DNA of 64,000 nucleotides from Spiroplasma endosymbiont of 'Nebria riversi' (GCF_018831625.1 NZ_CP065193.1:992001-1056000); one strand, 5' to 3'; numbered from the stretch's first letter, positions 41,954-53,575 are shown. Notes: generated by a model not told the origin, from the letters alone. Numbers and translations are program-made.

Positions 41954-44156
41954 GATTATTTCTTGATTTATTATAATTTTTATTGGTTTGGTGCCGTTAG
42001 GAGCATTTTTTGGTATGGCAACCCTTTTTAGGACTCTTTTTATGTAGAATGTTGTTTTCTAAATTCAACAGGCGTTAAATAATTTAGGCTGCCGTGAATT
42101 CGAATGTTGTTATATCAATTAACAAAATCAAATAATTCGTATTTTAATTATGTTAAATTTTCAAATTTTTTACCCTCAATAAATTCCGTTTTAAAAGTTT
42201 TGTAAGTTGTTTCAGCCACAGCATTGTCATAAGGACAACCCCTGATCTTTTAATTTTAAAAGTGCTTAAAATTTAATCAATAATTTTATTTTATTTGAAA
42301 GTCCACATAAATATGGTCCAACTTATTGTAACCTATCCATTTTGATACAAAACAACCACCAAAACCCAATATGGAACAATACTTTATGAAACGAAAAAAA
42401 CGAGCAACTAATCCTAGTCAATGCGGCAATAGTTGTGAATTAGAGTTTGTTAGCATTAAAAATACATTTTTTAATGTAGAGAGTTTCGGCTCTGCCGGAA
42501 GAATAACTTTTTATGATGAAAGTGTTCTTTTTCCAGATGATATGTCTGAAAAAATCTTTTTAATCGAAAATCAAAGTATTAATAATCCTATAAGGGATTT
42601 TTTTGAACGAGAAGGTGTTTATAAATCAAAACCATCTGAAGATATATTGACTACTTATGGCTGAGAAATTCTTAAACTTGAAAGTATTAAAGTGTCATTT
42701 TTTTATTTAGATAGATATCAATTAAATAAACCACAATATTTTATAAGTTCATTTTCAACTAAAGCGCCACTACAACCAGAGAAAGATAAGGAGTAACCGT
42801 TACCAACCGAAATGACTAAAAAAGATGGTGAATATCAATATAATCAGTTTCAAGATAAACTAGATTATTTGATGATACAACGCCGAGATTTTGATAAATT
42901 TAATTATAGTTATTTATATTGAGTGCCAATTTTTAATTTCTTTGATGAGAATTTTAAATATATGCGTGAAATATCAATTAAATTAAATGGTTTTAAACAA
43001 AATAGTAAATTTATTTTAAGTCGCAAAAATTCATATCCACCCGGTTTTATTGAAAAAGTTATTTTTAGAGAACTTTCCTTTTCTGGTTTTGGTGATGTTA
43101 TTACTATAAAAACTGAGCACGGTAGTATTGTGGGCAATAATGAGTTTTTAGAAAATGGTAAATCACTTTGAAAATCTGGCTCGCGAACAAGATTTGGAAA
43201 AAATTTTATCAATACCTTTTTTGGACAAATTAATTATTATGGTAATACTTTCCATTTTTTACGCTATGATGACAAATTAAAGACTGATTTTAAAGATTTT
43301 ATGATCCATTATCAAAAAGATTTAACTATTTATTTTATTAATTGTTTATTTAATAAAATCTATAAAGTTTTAGGTGAGTTTTTTGTACAATTCTTTTATG
43401 TGAATTTTGATATGGATGTTTCTACTTATGTAGAATTAGATTACAAAGGGATGCAACAAATTCCTAAAAATGTTTTACAAATGGGTTTTTTCTATCGTTC
43501 CTTAATTACTTTTTATCCCAAACAGTATTTAATTAACTTTGGTTCAACAATCGAAAATAGTAAGAATATGATTTTTCGTTCTCATTTCTTTGTTAAAGAT
43601 AAACAAATTGCCAATGGTTTTAATACTGGTAAAAGTTCTTATCAAATAGATTTTAATGTTTTAAAAGCGTATGATAACCAACTATGAAACGCTACTAGTA
43701 ATAAAATGCATTTTTACAACGCCAAAGTTGGTGTGATGTATGGAATTAATATTTTTACGCGAACTTTTCCACTATATAAAAAGAATAATGAAAGTAATGA
43801 ATATCATTATTCTTTATACGATTTTAACATTTTGAATTCAACGGCCTTTATTGGTGGTGGAATAAGTGGTGGTAACATGAATGATTTAATTCCGACGCCT
43901 AATTGTTCTTATTGGGGATCATTTATTGCTATATCCTGTGGTATTTCAGTATGCTGCTGTTAGCGTGTTAAATTGATTACTTGGTCTTTCGGGGATTAAT
44001 CTTTTAATTCGCCCCCTTGCGGATATTTCTAAAACAACGATTAATTTTACCAAAACCGCCTTTCCGGTGTTTGAAGTTATTCCTGCATTTCAGATGTTAT
44101 TTGAATTTGTAGTGCCGTTAGCAATCTTATTAATGATATTAAAAAAGTTCTCTTAA
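41946..44156 (+). pseudogene. Plectrovirus ORF1-like adsorption/minor virion protein, disrupted
   Basis: It starts MHKIISWFIIIFIGLVPLGA (signal peptide), is interrupted by an IS3 remnant, and resumes as DTKQPPKPNMEQYFMKRKK. Removing the IS and one 3-bp duplication restores the frame exactly. UAA lies at 42794-42796, then about 390 clean residues follow (with UGA-Trp). A frameshift near 43925 precedes the C-terminal TM (FEFVVPLAILLMIL). Residues encoded by 42461-42760 duplicate the lipoprotein gene at 44210, so the gene looks mosaic. The signal peptide, large ectodomain and C-terminal anchor suit a phage attachment protein. Confidence 0.7.
42011..42339 (-). mobile_element. IS3-family element, internally deleted remnant (copy B)
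   Basis: Both ends match copies A, C and D (TGGTATGGCAACCC and the complement of TGGATAGGTTACAA), but about 880 internal bases are gone and only 329 remain. TTT flanks each side as a probable target duplication. The end structure could in principle still be mobilised in trans. Confidence 0.85.
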
Positions 44157-44209
44157 ATATTGCCATTATTTTTTATAATATAATTCCTTTAAAAGGAGGA
44201 TTTTTCTTT

Positions 44210-44625
44210 ATGTGAAAATTTTTATCAGCTTTAAATTTAGTATGTGTAATGTTTATTTTCGGATGTAGAAGTAATGTTTCTGAAAAAAAATTACAATTTT
44301 CTAGTTTAAATAATACATTTTTAATGTAGAGAGTTTTGGCTTTGCCGGAAGAATAACTTTTTATGATGAAAGTGTTCGTTTTCCAGATGATATTTTTGAA
44401 AAAAGCTTTTTAATCGAAAATCAAAGTATTAATAATCCTATAAGGGATTTTTTTAAACGAGAAGGTGTTTATAAACCAAAATCATCTGAAGATATATTGA
44501 CTACTTATGGCTGAGAAACTCCTAAACTTGAAAGTATTAAAGTGTCATTTGTTTATTTAGATAGATATCAATTAAATAAACCACAATATTTTATAAGTTC
44601 ATTTTTAGCAAAAATACCTAATTAA
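44210..44625 (+). pseudogene. Lipoprotein, frameshifted
   Basis: AAAAGGAGG precedes ATG. The signal peptide MWKFLSALNLVCVMFIFGCR has a lipobox FGC. After 39 codons a run of five T, against six in the homologous segment at 42461, shifts the frame into UAG. The downstream frame continues GFAGRITFYDESVRF to PN and stop at 44625. It duplicates the segment inside the ORF1-like gene. Confidence 0.75.
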
Positions 44626-44701
44626 TTAGCAATTTTAATAAATATGTTTGAAAATCGTATTTTTTGTAATATGGTTTTCTTAATTTAAGGAGTTTAAAAA
44701 A

Positions 44702-45784
44702 ATGAAATATATTATTCCCCAAGCTGATTTAGCGGATTTAAAAGCAAAAATCCAAAGCTGACTAAGAGCTAATTGACGTAATCCTTATTACTATAAAACT
44801 AAAAACCGCATTACTGCATATTTAAATTTATGTACTTATTTTTATATTGAAGAAACTACTTTAACAAAACTTATTAAAAAATATTTTAAGAACGCAACGA
44901 AAACCTTTTATCGTTGGGCACAAAAAATTATAACTGCTTATTATTCGGACAATTTAGATTTGTTATTGTTTAAAACTACAAAACCACAAAATCTTAATTA
45001 TCAATATAGTTTAAATTATCGTGAAAAAGTATGTGATTTATATTTTGATTACAAAAATCTTCAAGCCGGTGGAATGTTGTCTTTATTTAACAATTTAAAA
45101 ATCGGTTTTCATGATATTAAAAATTCAGAAGTTCCTAAAAATATCAAGACTTTTTATCGTTGAATTAAATCTGACCCTCGTTGAAAAGAATTAAAACAGC
45201 AAATCAAACAAACAAAACGCCATTTTAAGCGTTATGAAGTATCTGATATCGGCCTTTTACAAATGGATGCCAAAATCATTACCACATCAAATTTTTCGGT
45301 TGATAAAAAATATTACATTTATGATTTCATTTACGAAATAACACGGATAGTGCTTGGTTATGTTCATGATAGTTTAGGACCTAATAATGCTATTAATGCT
45401 GTGCAAAGAGCAATGAAAGATTTTGGCGCGCTTGGCATAACAATTAAACGCCTTCGTGCTGATGATGCTCCTGAATTTACTACTACTAACTGAAGTAATA
45501 AAAAAGCATACAAAGTAAAAGAAAGGCCTTTTATAACCTTTCTTTCAAAAAATGGAATCGTTCAATCTTCCCATTGGATTGAGGCGAACTAATTGGCGTG
45601 GTTTCGTGAACGATTCCACCAACATTATAACAAATTATTTTATTCCAAGGATAAAAAATTAAATCAAAATGAACTTCAACATTATTTAAACAAATATTAT
45701 TACTTTTATAACTTTTAACGCTGTCATTCATCATTAAACACTAAAACTCCGTTTCAAACATTACAAAAATTTTTAACAAAGTAA
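44702..45784 (+). pseudogene. Plectrovirus DDE transposase with internal inversion and nonsense codon
   Basis: Residues 1-280 read cleanly (MKYIIPQADLADLKAKIQSW; QMDAKIITTS; RLRADDAPEF), an rve-type integrase core like SpV1 ORF3/IS30-type transposases. The next 66 bp are inverted (45553-45618). Read forward they end in UAA; re-inverted they give GIVHETTPISSPQSNGKIER, the conserved third catalytic segment. The rest (FHQHYNKLFYSKDKK) follows in frame, with one more UAA in YNF-stop-RCHSSL. The enzyme would be inactive. Confidence 0.85.
45553..45618. other. 66-bp inverted segment bounded by 12-bp inverted repeats
   Basis: TGGAATCGTTCA (45553-45564) and its exact complement TGAACGATTCCA (45607-45618) bound 42 bp. 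The 66-bp total is a multiple of three, so flipping it keeps the reading frame on both sides. Confidence 0.9.
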
Positions 45785-45882
45785 TTTCTAGAAGTTTAAA
45801 TAATTATTTTTTACAAAATATTTAATTTGTTGCTCCGGTTACGGAAGCGCCCACCCCTAAAAAACTTAATATTTTATCATTT

Positions 45883-48815
45883 TTATTTTACTTCATGAAA
45901 CTCAATATTACCATTAAATCCTTTTTTTAATGACCAACTGGCTTTTCCATTAAAAGTTATGGTGTCATCATTATTTATTGTAATTTCTTGTGGTAAAAGA
46001 TTATATTCTTTTAATTTTTGCATAATTTCTTTAATTGAAATTTTAAATGATTTTTCTTCATTACTTGTGTTTGTTATTTGTGAAATAATTTCACCATAAA
46101 TATTTTGTGTTAATTTTAATATTACTTGTGCTAAAACTTCATCTAATGAAGCAGTAACCTTAATCTTTTGATTTGGGTTAACTTCAATTTCTTGTGAAGG
46201 TAATTCCACTTCTGAAATTTCTTTAAATTCATTTGTTTTACTGTTTGAAAAATCAAATGTATTATTTAAAGTTTTTGTTTCTGATGACATATTTGTATTT
46301 GAAGAACCATAATTGTCTCCGACTCCGGAATTAGCAGAAACTTCTGCAAAAGGTCATATTCCTCCGCTTGTACTTAATTCAATATTTCAATTATGTTCCA
46401 TACTTGAAGTATAAGTTTGTTCCGTTCTTTTTTCTTCACTGTTTGTTTTACTTAAACCTGTAGTAATTTGAGAATTTACGGTTGTTTCTTTTGCATATTT
46501 ACAACTCGGTGTTTTCATATTCTATTTTTCAGGTAAATTATGAAATAATGTGGTTGTTCCAAAACAAATACTTTTACTATTTTTATTGTATGTTGTTTCA
46601 ATACTTTTTGTTACTGTTACATCTGAATATATTAAATCATTTGTATTAATATTTTTAATTTCTTTTAAAGTAGTTGATTTGTTCTTATCTCTAAAACTTA
46701 AAAATATACTTTTTTTAATTAATTCATTCAAATTAATAATTTTATTTTGTTTATTATCTATTACATAGTAAATTTTCTTTTTATCAAAATATTTATTACT
46801 ATTATTTTTTGCTTTAATTGTAGCTGATGTATTTGTTTTATTAATTACTTCTAATTGCAAAATATCTAAATCAGGATTTAAAAAATTTAATTCATTAAAA
46901 ATAGCTGTATCACTATTTTTATTAATATGTTCTAAATTAATTATTTTAATTAATTTATTTAAATCTTGTCTGATTGAAAAAGAAACTTTTTTATTGCCGC
47001 AATAAGAAGAGCTATTATTTTTTGCTTTAATTGTAGCTGATGTATTTGTTTTATTAATTACTTCTTTTAATTTTGTCGAAAACTCTTGATAAAATAAAAA
47101 AAATCATCAACTTGATAATTTTAAAAGGCTTTTATGTAAAATTACTATTTTTACTTTAATTTTTTATACATTAAAATATAATACCGCTGTTTATTGGTTT
47201 GGAGTTAAAAACTTATGTTGGTATTTTCATTTTCAGAGATTTAAATAATTTTGAATATTAGTAAAACCTAAACCATGATAATGAATTAAGGCTTCTTTAA
47301 GACTAAATTGTAATTTACTGATTTTATTTAAGTTACGATAACTAGCTTCAGGATTAATTGTTGTTTTAGTTACACATAAAGTAGAATCTGTTTGTTTTGC
47401 TACTAAAAAATATAATTTTTGCATATCAGAAGTAATAATTGAATTTTGGTTAATTAATTCTTTGTTCATATTTTCAATAACTCATTGTTTTTGTAAACGT
47501 TTGGTGTTTGTGGATTTAACATAAATATTGTTATTATTATCAACTGCCATTTGAATACAGCATTTAGTATTAGTTGCGAATGGGTCAAGGTAAATTCTTC
47601 GTGGATCAGTTTTATGTTTGAAATTTCCTTTATGAATTTCTTTAATAAATATTTCATCGATTTGGATTTTACCAGATAATTTTTTAAATTTTAATTGGGT
47701 ATTTTCTAATTATTTTGATTTCATTAATTTTTGACGATTATATCAAGCGGTTTTTAATGTAGTTTTAATAAAACGAGAAATTGTTTTACTAGATTGCCCT
47801 AGCAATGAAATTTGAATCAATAAATTTCGCGTCAAAACTTGCACGGCAATTTTTATATAAATATTTTTGTTTTCCTTCTGAATTATGTCCATTTTTAACG
47901 CAATGGTAAGATTCACATTTAGGAAATTTAATACCTCGCGCTCTAAATTTTTAATCAATTTCATTTAAACGTTTTTGTTTTTTTATTAATTCTGCTTGTT
48001 GTTTGACTTTTTCATAAAATTCTAAAAATTGATCATCTGTTAAAGTATTTACTAGTTCTTGAATTATTTTTTCCATAATTATTATCCACCTCTATCATAT
48101 TAAAAATATACCTAAAATTAAGTATATTCAATAAATATCAAGAGTTTTCTACAAAATTAAAAATTACTTCTAATTGTGAAGTATCTAAATTAGAATTTTT
48201 GAATTTTACTACTGTTAGAATTGTATTTTGATTATTATCATTTAAAGCCCCTAAACTAGTATTTTTAATAAATTCTTCAATATTTTCAAATTTATTGCTA
48301 GGGCAATTATTAAAACATTGTAGTGATACACTATTTTTGTTTAACTTTGCATCATCCCAAATTTCCATGTAAAGCCCATAATTTATTTTTGAAGACATAT
48401 AAACATTATTAATTACTGAAAAATCACTTCAGATAGCGTTAGCAATTTTCCAATAATGATTTCTAGGACATTCATTTTGATTAAAAGTTATATTGTCAAG
48501 TATATTAATAAATTTAGGTTTAAATGTATCATAATTATTACTTTCGTTATATGCTTTTTGAATTTTTACTCAATTATCTCTCGAAAATCAAGGTCAATAA
48601 TTACGCTTACCCGTTGAAAAAAGCTGACTATTTATTCTATTTTCATTTCGCGATTTACTATATCAACTTCTTTTGATTATATTTAATTTTTCTAAATTAT
48701 TTGTTTTTAAATAATTTATTTCACTTTTTACTTAAATTGGGGTGTTTCCAACAATGCCCGACATTCCGCTTCCAGCTATTGTTATAATTCCTAAGATTCC
48801 TAGTAATTTTTTCAT
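45883..48815 (-). pseudogene. ETX/MTX2-like pore-forming toxin gene, interrupted by an IS
   Basis: The minus-strand gene starts with signal peptide MKKLLGILGIITIAGSGMSG, is cut by UAA after GNTPI, and continues with Trp-rich sequence. Two repeat domains share LEVINKTNTSATIKAKNNS. A Ser/Thr-rich toxin-like domain follows, with EIEVNPNQKIKVTASLDEV as in ETX/MTX2 aerolysin-like beta-pore toxins. A UAG (about 46522) lies between the repeats and the toxin domain. IS1595 copy 4 sits in repeat 1. I infer a former insect- or host-directed toxin. Confidence 0.65.
47065..48162 (-). mobile_element. IS1595-type element, copy 4, internally deleted
   Basis: Perfect 8-bp target duplication ATTACTTC (47057-47064 and 48163-48170). 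Compared with copy 3 about 50 bp are missing near 47828, in the region after the zinc ribbon, and the frame is broken. This is a recent-looking insertion into the toxin gene, since excision restores LEVINKTNTS without mismatch. Confidence 0.9.
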
Positions 48816-49070
48816 ATTAATTAAATCCCTTTCGCGAATTTTTACTAATTAACAAAATTTACAACACCATTACCTTTCTCCAAAAATTAATCTACATTCT
48901 CTTTACCTAGGAATTTAATTATAAACTATTTTAAGAAATTCCAGCTTTATTTTATAATTTATCATCCCTTTTTTAAAAAACCTCTTGTGTTTGTCATAAG
49001 TCTGTGGTATATTACATACTTTTTTTAATTTTGTAGAAACCATATACATATGACAAGATTTTGGTTTCTA

Positions 49071-49511
49071 CACGTTTAGTTTTCTTAGGTATTGCTTTGA
49101 AGAATTAAAACAATCAACTAATTATATTATTTAATTACTAAACTAACCACACCTTTCTTGTTATTGTCATTTTTACTCATTACCATTTTATCATATTATT
49201 GAATTTTTACACAATGAAAAATTATTAATGGTCGCGTTTAGTTTTCTTAGGTATTTTTAAAAAAAGAAAAAATAATCATTTAATATAAATTATTTCAATA
49301 TGCAAACTAAGTATATATATCCTATGTATGATTTTTGTTATAAAAAATTATTTTAATGTTGTTTTTATAACCTTTTATTAAAATTATGTTTGTTAATATT
49401 AAATATTTTGTTTTATTACTTATTTTTAAAATAAAATAATAATTAAATTATAATTACTTTTCTTTTAAAATTATTCAAATCTTTACCCACCCAACAAAAC
49501 TTTATGCGTCC
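49071..49511 (-). repeat. Plectrovirus intergenic repeat, right (inverted) copy plus 50-bp repeat
   Basis: The reverse complement of this stretch matches 37030-37409 and 57592-57874 over long blocks, including CTAAGAAAACTAAACGCGAC (49230-49256) and GGACGCATAAAGTTTTGTT (ending 49511). The wider 48816-49615 gap holds no gene. It contains ACATATGACAAGATTTTGG (about 49045), also found near 37835. Confidence 0.8.
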
Positions 49512-49528
49512 CCAAATCTTGTCATATG

Positions 49529-49557
49529 TATATGGTTTCTACCATATAGTGTATAAT
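49529..49557 (+). promoter_or_regulatory. Promoter with palindrome for the lipoprotein operon
   Basis: TATATGG (49529-49535) and CCATATA (49542-49548) form an inverted repeat where a -35 box should be. It is followed by the -10 box TATAAT (49552-49557). An operator function is possible. AAGGAG lies just before the gene. Confidence 0.5.
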
Positions 49558-49615
49558 ATGTATTGTAAAATTAAATATTTTATGAAAACTAATATTTAAG
49601 GAGTGATTGAGATTA

Positions 49616-51613
49616 ATGAAGAAAAAGATAGTTTTACCATTTGCTTTGGCGTTATCAATAAGTCCAATAATGACATCAGCAGCTTGCTCCAATAAATGAG
49701 AATTTATTGGTGATGATGGTTCGCAAGTACTTCTTGACCTACCGACATTAAAATTTAAAGAATTAGATGATTTTTCAGGAAAATTAGATCGAATTACAAT
49801 TGATCAACTTTTCAATAATTTCATTATTGTTAATGAAATTAAAAAAGAACAACTTGTTGAGTTTACTAAACGCTTACAACTATCTGTTCTTAAAAGCAAA
49901 AAAAATGATCCGATATTTAAAAAAAGTTACGATAATATGATGACCAATTTAAATACTTATATTGAAGGAACTTTACATAAACAATGAGGAAATAATAAAA
50001 CCAAAGAAGAAGCTAAAGAATATAAAAAATGAGGCGGTGCAGAAGGATTTAAAGATCATTTATTATTAGATAATTCTACTCCCAATAATGTTTATGAAAC
50101 TTTTCGAAAAAAATTTATTAATGACTTTCAAATTGATTATGACTGCTATAGTATGGAGCAAATTAAAAGAATTGCCAATGATTTAATAAAGAAAATCAAC
50201 AGCGATGGTGATAATTTTAACATTGATTTATGATATGGTAGCAAAACCGAAACCGAAACTCGGAACCGAGCGTTAAGAAAAGCATATGAACTTAATGATA
50301 ATAATGAATTAAAAGAAAAAATTAAAAGTCTTTTCAATACTTTTGCTATTAAGCCAGAAAACCTTGTTAAATTTGATGAGAGCAATAAGATAATGATGAA
50401 CCCTGATGCTCAACAATCAAATAAATTAAGTAAAGAGCAAAAATTTATTGCTGAACAATGATATTTTAATTTAAAACCGTTATTAGTTTCTCAAATTAAT
50501 TTTAAATATGATGGTAAAAACAAAAATGGTTTAGAAGATAGCATTGAAACAAAAGATTTTAATGAAAATAAGAATTTAAAAAACATTAATGATTTTTTAA
50601 GTGATGCTAAAAGTAAATCTTTTGAACAATTGGCTGGTTTATATAGCGATGATAACAAAACAACCTTTGGTCAATTACCTAATTTATTAACTTTAGATAG
50701 TTCTAATGATAAATTTAGTCCAATGTTTAAAGCAGCGACTTATGATTTAGCATATGATGGTACTGATGGTGGAAGTATCCCAACTGACTTTAATGCCCTT
50801 TTAAAGGTTTTAAATGATGAACGAAAAGATAGCAACAAAAATATTATTTTTAAAAAAATTAAAATTGGTACTGATAAAGTTGTTTTTATTGCTGATACGA
50901 ATGAAGTGCGTTTTATTAAAATTAATGGTTATGACGACTCACGAAAAGGTTATGATGCTGATGGTGATATTGGCGAAAATCAAGAAAGTGACGGCAAATA
51001 TCCGGCAATAACTTCACCTGTAAATATGCGTCTTGCTAAAACTCCCTATTTACAATATTTATTTGATGAATTTAAAAAACGCGTTGATGATAATCCTCAA
51101 AGTGAAAGTTCTGGTTTTAATCCTTTGAATGAAATTAAAACTTATACTGATTTTTCCCAAAATAATATTGACAATAATGAAAACTGATGATTTTGATTTT
51201 GAGATATGATGGCGTGATTAGAACGAGATGATGATGGACCAAATAATGAATGATATAAAGAATACATTGAATTTGACCAAGATAAATGAAGTGCTATTTT
51301 AGGTAAAATATTTAAAACTTCTCGTTCGTCACTGTTAGGAACTAAAATTAATATTTTAAGTAAAAATCTAAATGATGAAAATGATGCTATTAATAAGATT
51401 CCTTCCAATAAAAATAAAACTATTGGAGCATTAATTGATGTTAATACAGTTATTAATGATAACTTTATGAATAATAAAGATAACTTATGAACTATTAAAG
51501 GGAATACTCCCCCGCCTATTAAACCTAAAAACAACCATTCTTTAACAGGGAACCTTTATTCATCAACAGAAATTAGTAACTATTGATTACCTTTAGAAAA
51601 GGAGAAACATTAA
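49616..51613 (+). CDS. Large lipoprotein of unknown function
   Basis: The 665-residue protein has signal peptide MKKKIVLPFALALSISPIMT and lipobox SAAC (Cys at about 24). The mature part is mostly polar and charged with acidic stretches (YDADGDIGENQESDGK) and a Trp-rich segment (ENWWFWFWDMMAW) encoded with UGA. No domain is recognised. It is followed after one base by another lipoprotein gene, so the pair forms one operon. Surface exposure is likely. Confidence 0.75.
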
Positions 51614-51614
51614 G

Positions 51615-53099
51615 ATGCAAATACTAAAGAAATTAGTCAGTTTCACGAGTACAATTTTAATCTCATCTTCTCCTATTATAACCGTTATTGCTTGTAGTAA
51701 ATCTAAAGACCGCATTGATACTAATATATCTGAAAAAACTCAAGAAGAACAATTTATTGAATTATTAGAAATAACCGATAAAAATAATATTACTGGAAAA
51801 GCATTATTTGATAAATTTAAAGGTAAGATTAGTGATTATGGTTTTAATGCTATTAAAGAGATTATTGCTCGTAATGAATTTGTTACGATATATGCGAAAA
51901 TGCGAGGCAAAAAAATTGAAAACTTATCTAAGACAGAAATTACCAATTATTTGCAACAATTTGATAACCTTTGAAACCAAATAGCAGGTGATAAATTATA
52001 TCAAGAATATTTAAAAGCAAGATTAAATAATAGTTTCTTAGAAGCAACAGTTACTAAACAAGGATACGACATTAAGCAATCAGCGGAATGACATATTTTA
52101 GGAACTTGAGATGAAGAAAAAGACGAGGCCTATACTAATACAATTCAACCAAGCATTAATGACTTAATGACAGCCGAAATCACAAGTGTCAACAATGAAA
52201 CCATAAATTATAAAGTTAAAGTTCGTGAACGATTTGCTGATTACTATAATGCACAAATTAAAGCTACTATTCTTGATAATTTAATGACAATGACTTGATT
52301 ACAAGATCGGATTTTTAAATTAAAAAAAGATGGTAATTATTCATTGCCAATAAGTTGAACTTCTCCTAAAAGTGTACAAACATTTGATTCAGGTAATGTT
52401 TGAGATAGTAAAATAAAAATGGTTTGAGAAGTAAAAGTTAAAAAGGAAAATGAAGCAAATTTACCTAGCGATGATGTTATGTTAATTCCAGATACTGATT
52501 TCAAAAATAAATTTAAACCTAATAATAATGAAGTCAAAACAATTTTTGATCCAATATTTAATATGGCCGGTTTTCGTGGTTTTGTTGCTTATGGTAATGA
52601 TAATAATCCTTATGGTGATAACACAATGGAAGATTTTTATAAAGAACAAGTGAAAGATAGACAAATTGTTGGCTTTGCTAGTAGTAAAGCTCCTAACGAT
52701 TCTGAAATAAATAAATTTTATACTGAAGAACGTCGTTATGTATCTAAAATTTATGTTCTCCCAATTTTTGTCACTGATTTGTTTAAAGGTTATAAAATTG
52801 ATGATGATAAGGAAATTCAAATTGATAAGGGAATAGAATTTGAGTGAAAAAATAATACTAATAAAACGGGAACTAAAAAAAATAGCGCCAACAATAATAC
52901 GGGAATGCAAAATCTTCCTAATAATCAAAAAACATCATTAATTAATGAATTATTATTCACAATTTCCAAAGATGATAATTTAAAAAAGAATGCTAGTCAA
53001 TATTTATATACAAAATACATTGTAACTAAGAAAAATATTTACGATAAAAAGATATGAGAAGATTTATCTACTTATTTCCAAGATGAAGAAGATGAGTAA
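51615..53099 (+). CDS. Lipoprotein of unknown function
   Basis: The 494-residue protein has signal peptide MQILKKLVSFTSTILISSSP and lipobox VIAC (Cys about 27). The mature part has repeated Tyr/Asn/Lys-rich blocks and ends with an acidic tail QDEEDE. A region VMLIPDTDFKNKF, then FNMAGFRGFVAYG could be a folded core, but I do not recognise it. The frame is intact with many UGA-Trp codons. A strong terminator follows. Confidence 0.75.
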
Positions 53100-53104
53100 T
53101 TTAC

Positions 53105-53137
53105 AAAAAAAGAGAACAGTTAACTGTTCTCTTTTTT
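53105..53137. terminator. Terminator of the lipoprotein operon
   Basis: The perfect palindrome AAAAAGAGAACAGTT/AACTGTTCTCTTTTTT ends in T residues and works on both strands. Confidence 0.9.
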
Positions 53138-53156
53138 AAACAAGGAGGATTATTAA

Positions 53157-53573
53157 ATGAATAAACAATCTTGTTTATTTTGCAAAATTATTTTGCACGA
53201 AATCCCTAGTCATATAATTTATGAAGATGAACATACAATTGCCTTTTTAGACATTATCCCCCTTGACAAAGGACACACCCTAGTTATCCCTAAAATTCAT
53301 AGTACAAATTTTATTAATACTAATGATGACATCATTTCTTTTGTTAATATTACTGCTAAAAAAGTTGCTAAACAAATTGAAGTGCAACTTAATACTTCAG
53401 CATTTAATTTTATTTCTAATAATGGTATTCTTGCTGGACAAACTATTGAACATTATCATTTACATATTATCCCTAAATATTCTTCCCACAGTGGTTTACA
53501 ATTACCGAAAAGTCAAATCGTTGTTGACAGTAAAAAACTAATAGCATTACAAAAAAAACTTAAATTTAATTAA
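53157..53573 (+). CDS. hinT: HIT-family nucleotide hydrolase
   Basis: The 138-residue protein has CLFCKII at the start, FLDIIPLDKGHTLVIPKIH, and the catalytic triad EHYHLHIIPK. HIT proteins hydrolyse adenosine phosphoramidates. An AAGGAGG lies nine bases upstream. In mycoplasmas hinT often lies next to surface lipoprotein genes, as here. Confidence 0.92.
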   Translation: MNKQSCLFCKIILHEIPSHIIYEDEHTIAFLDIIPLDKGHTLVIPKIHSTNFINTNDDIISFVNITAKKVAKQIEVQLNTSAFNFISNNGILAGQTIEHYHLHIIPKYSSHSGLQLPKSQIVVDSKKLIALQKKLKFN

Positions 53574-53575
53574 AA

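Noticed and set aside
45531..45734. Minus-strand ORF containing ETTPISSPQSNGKIERFH, looking like an antisense transposase piece
   Set aside because: It is the product of the local 66-bp inversion within a plus-strand transposase; sequence on either side only makes sense on the plus strand.
52482..52928. Long Ile/Phe-rich minus-strand ORF inside the second lipoprotein
   Set aside because: Antisense of an AT-rich coding region with a signal peptide and lipobox on the plus strand.
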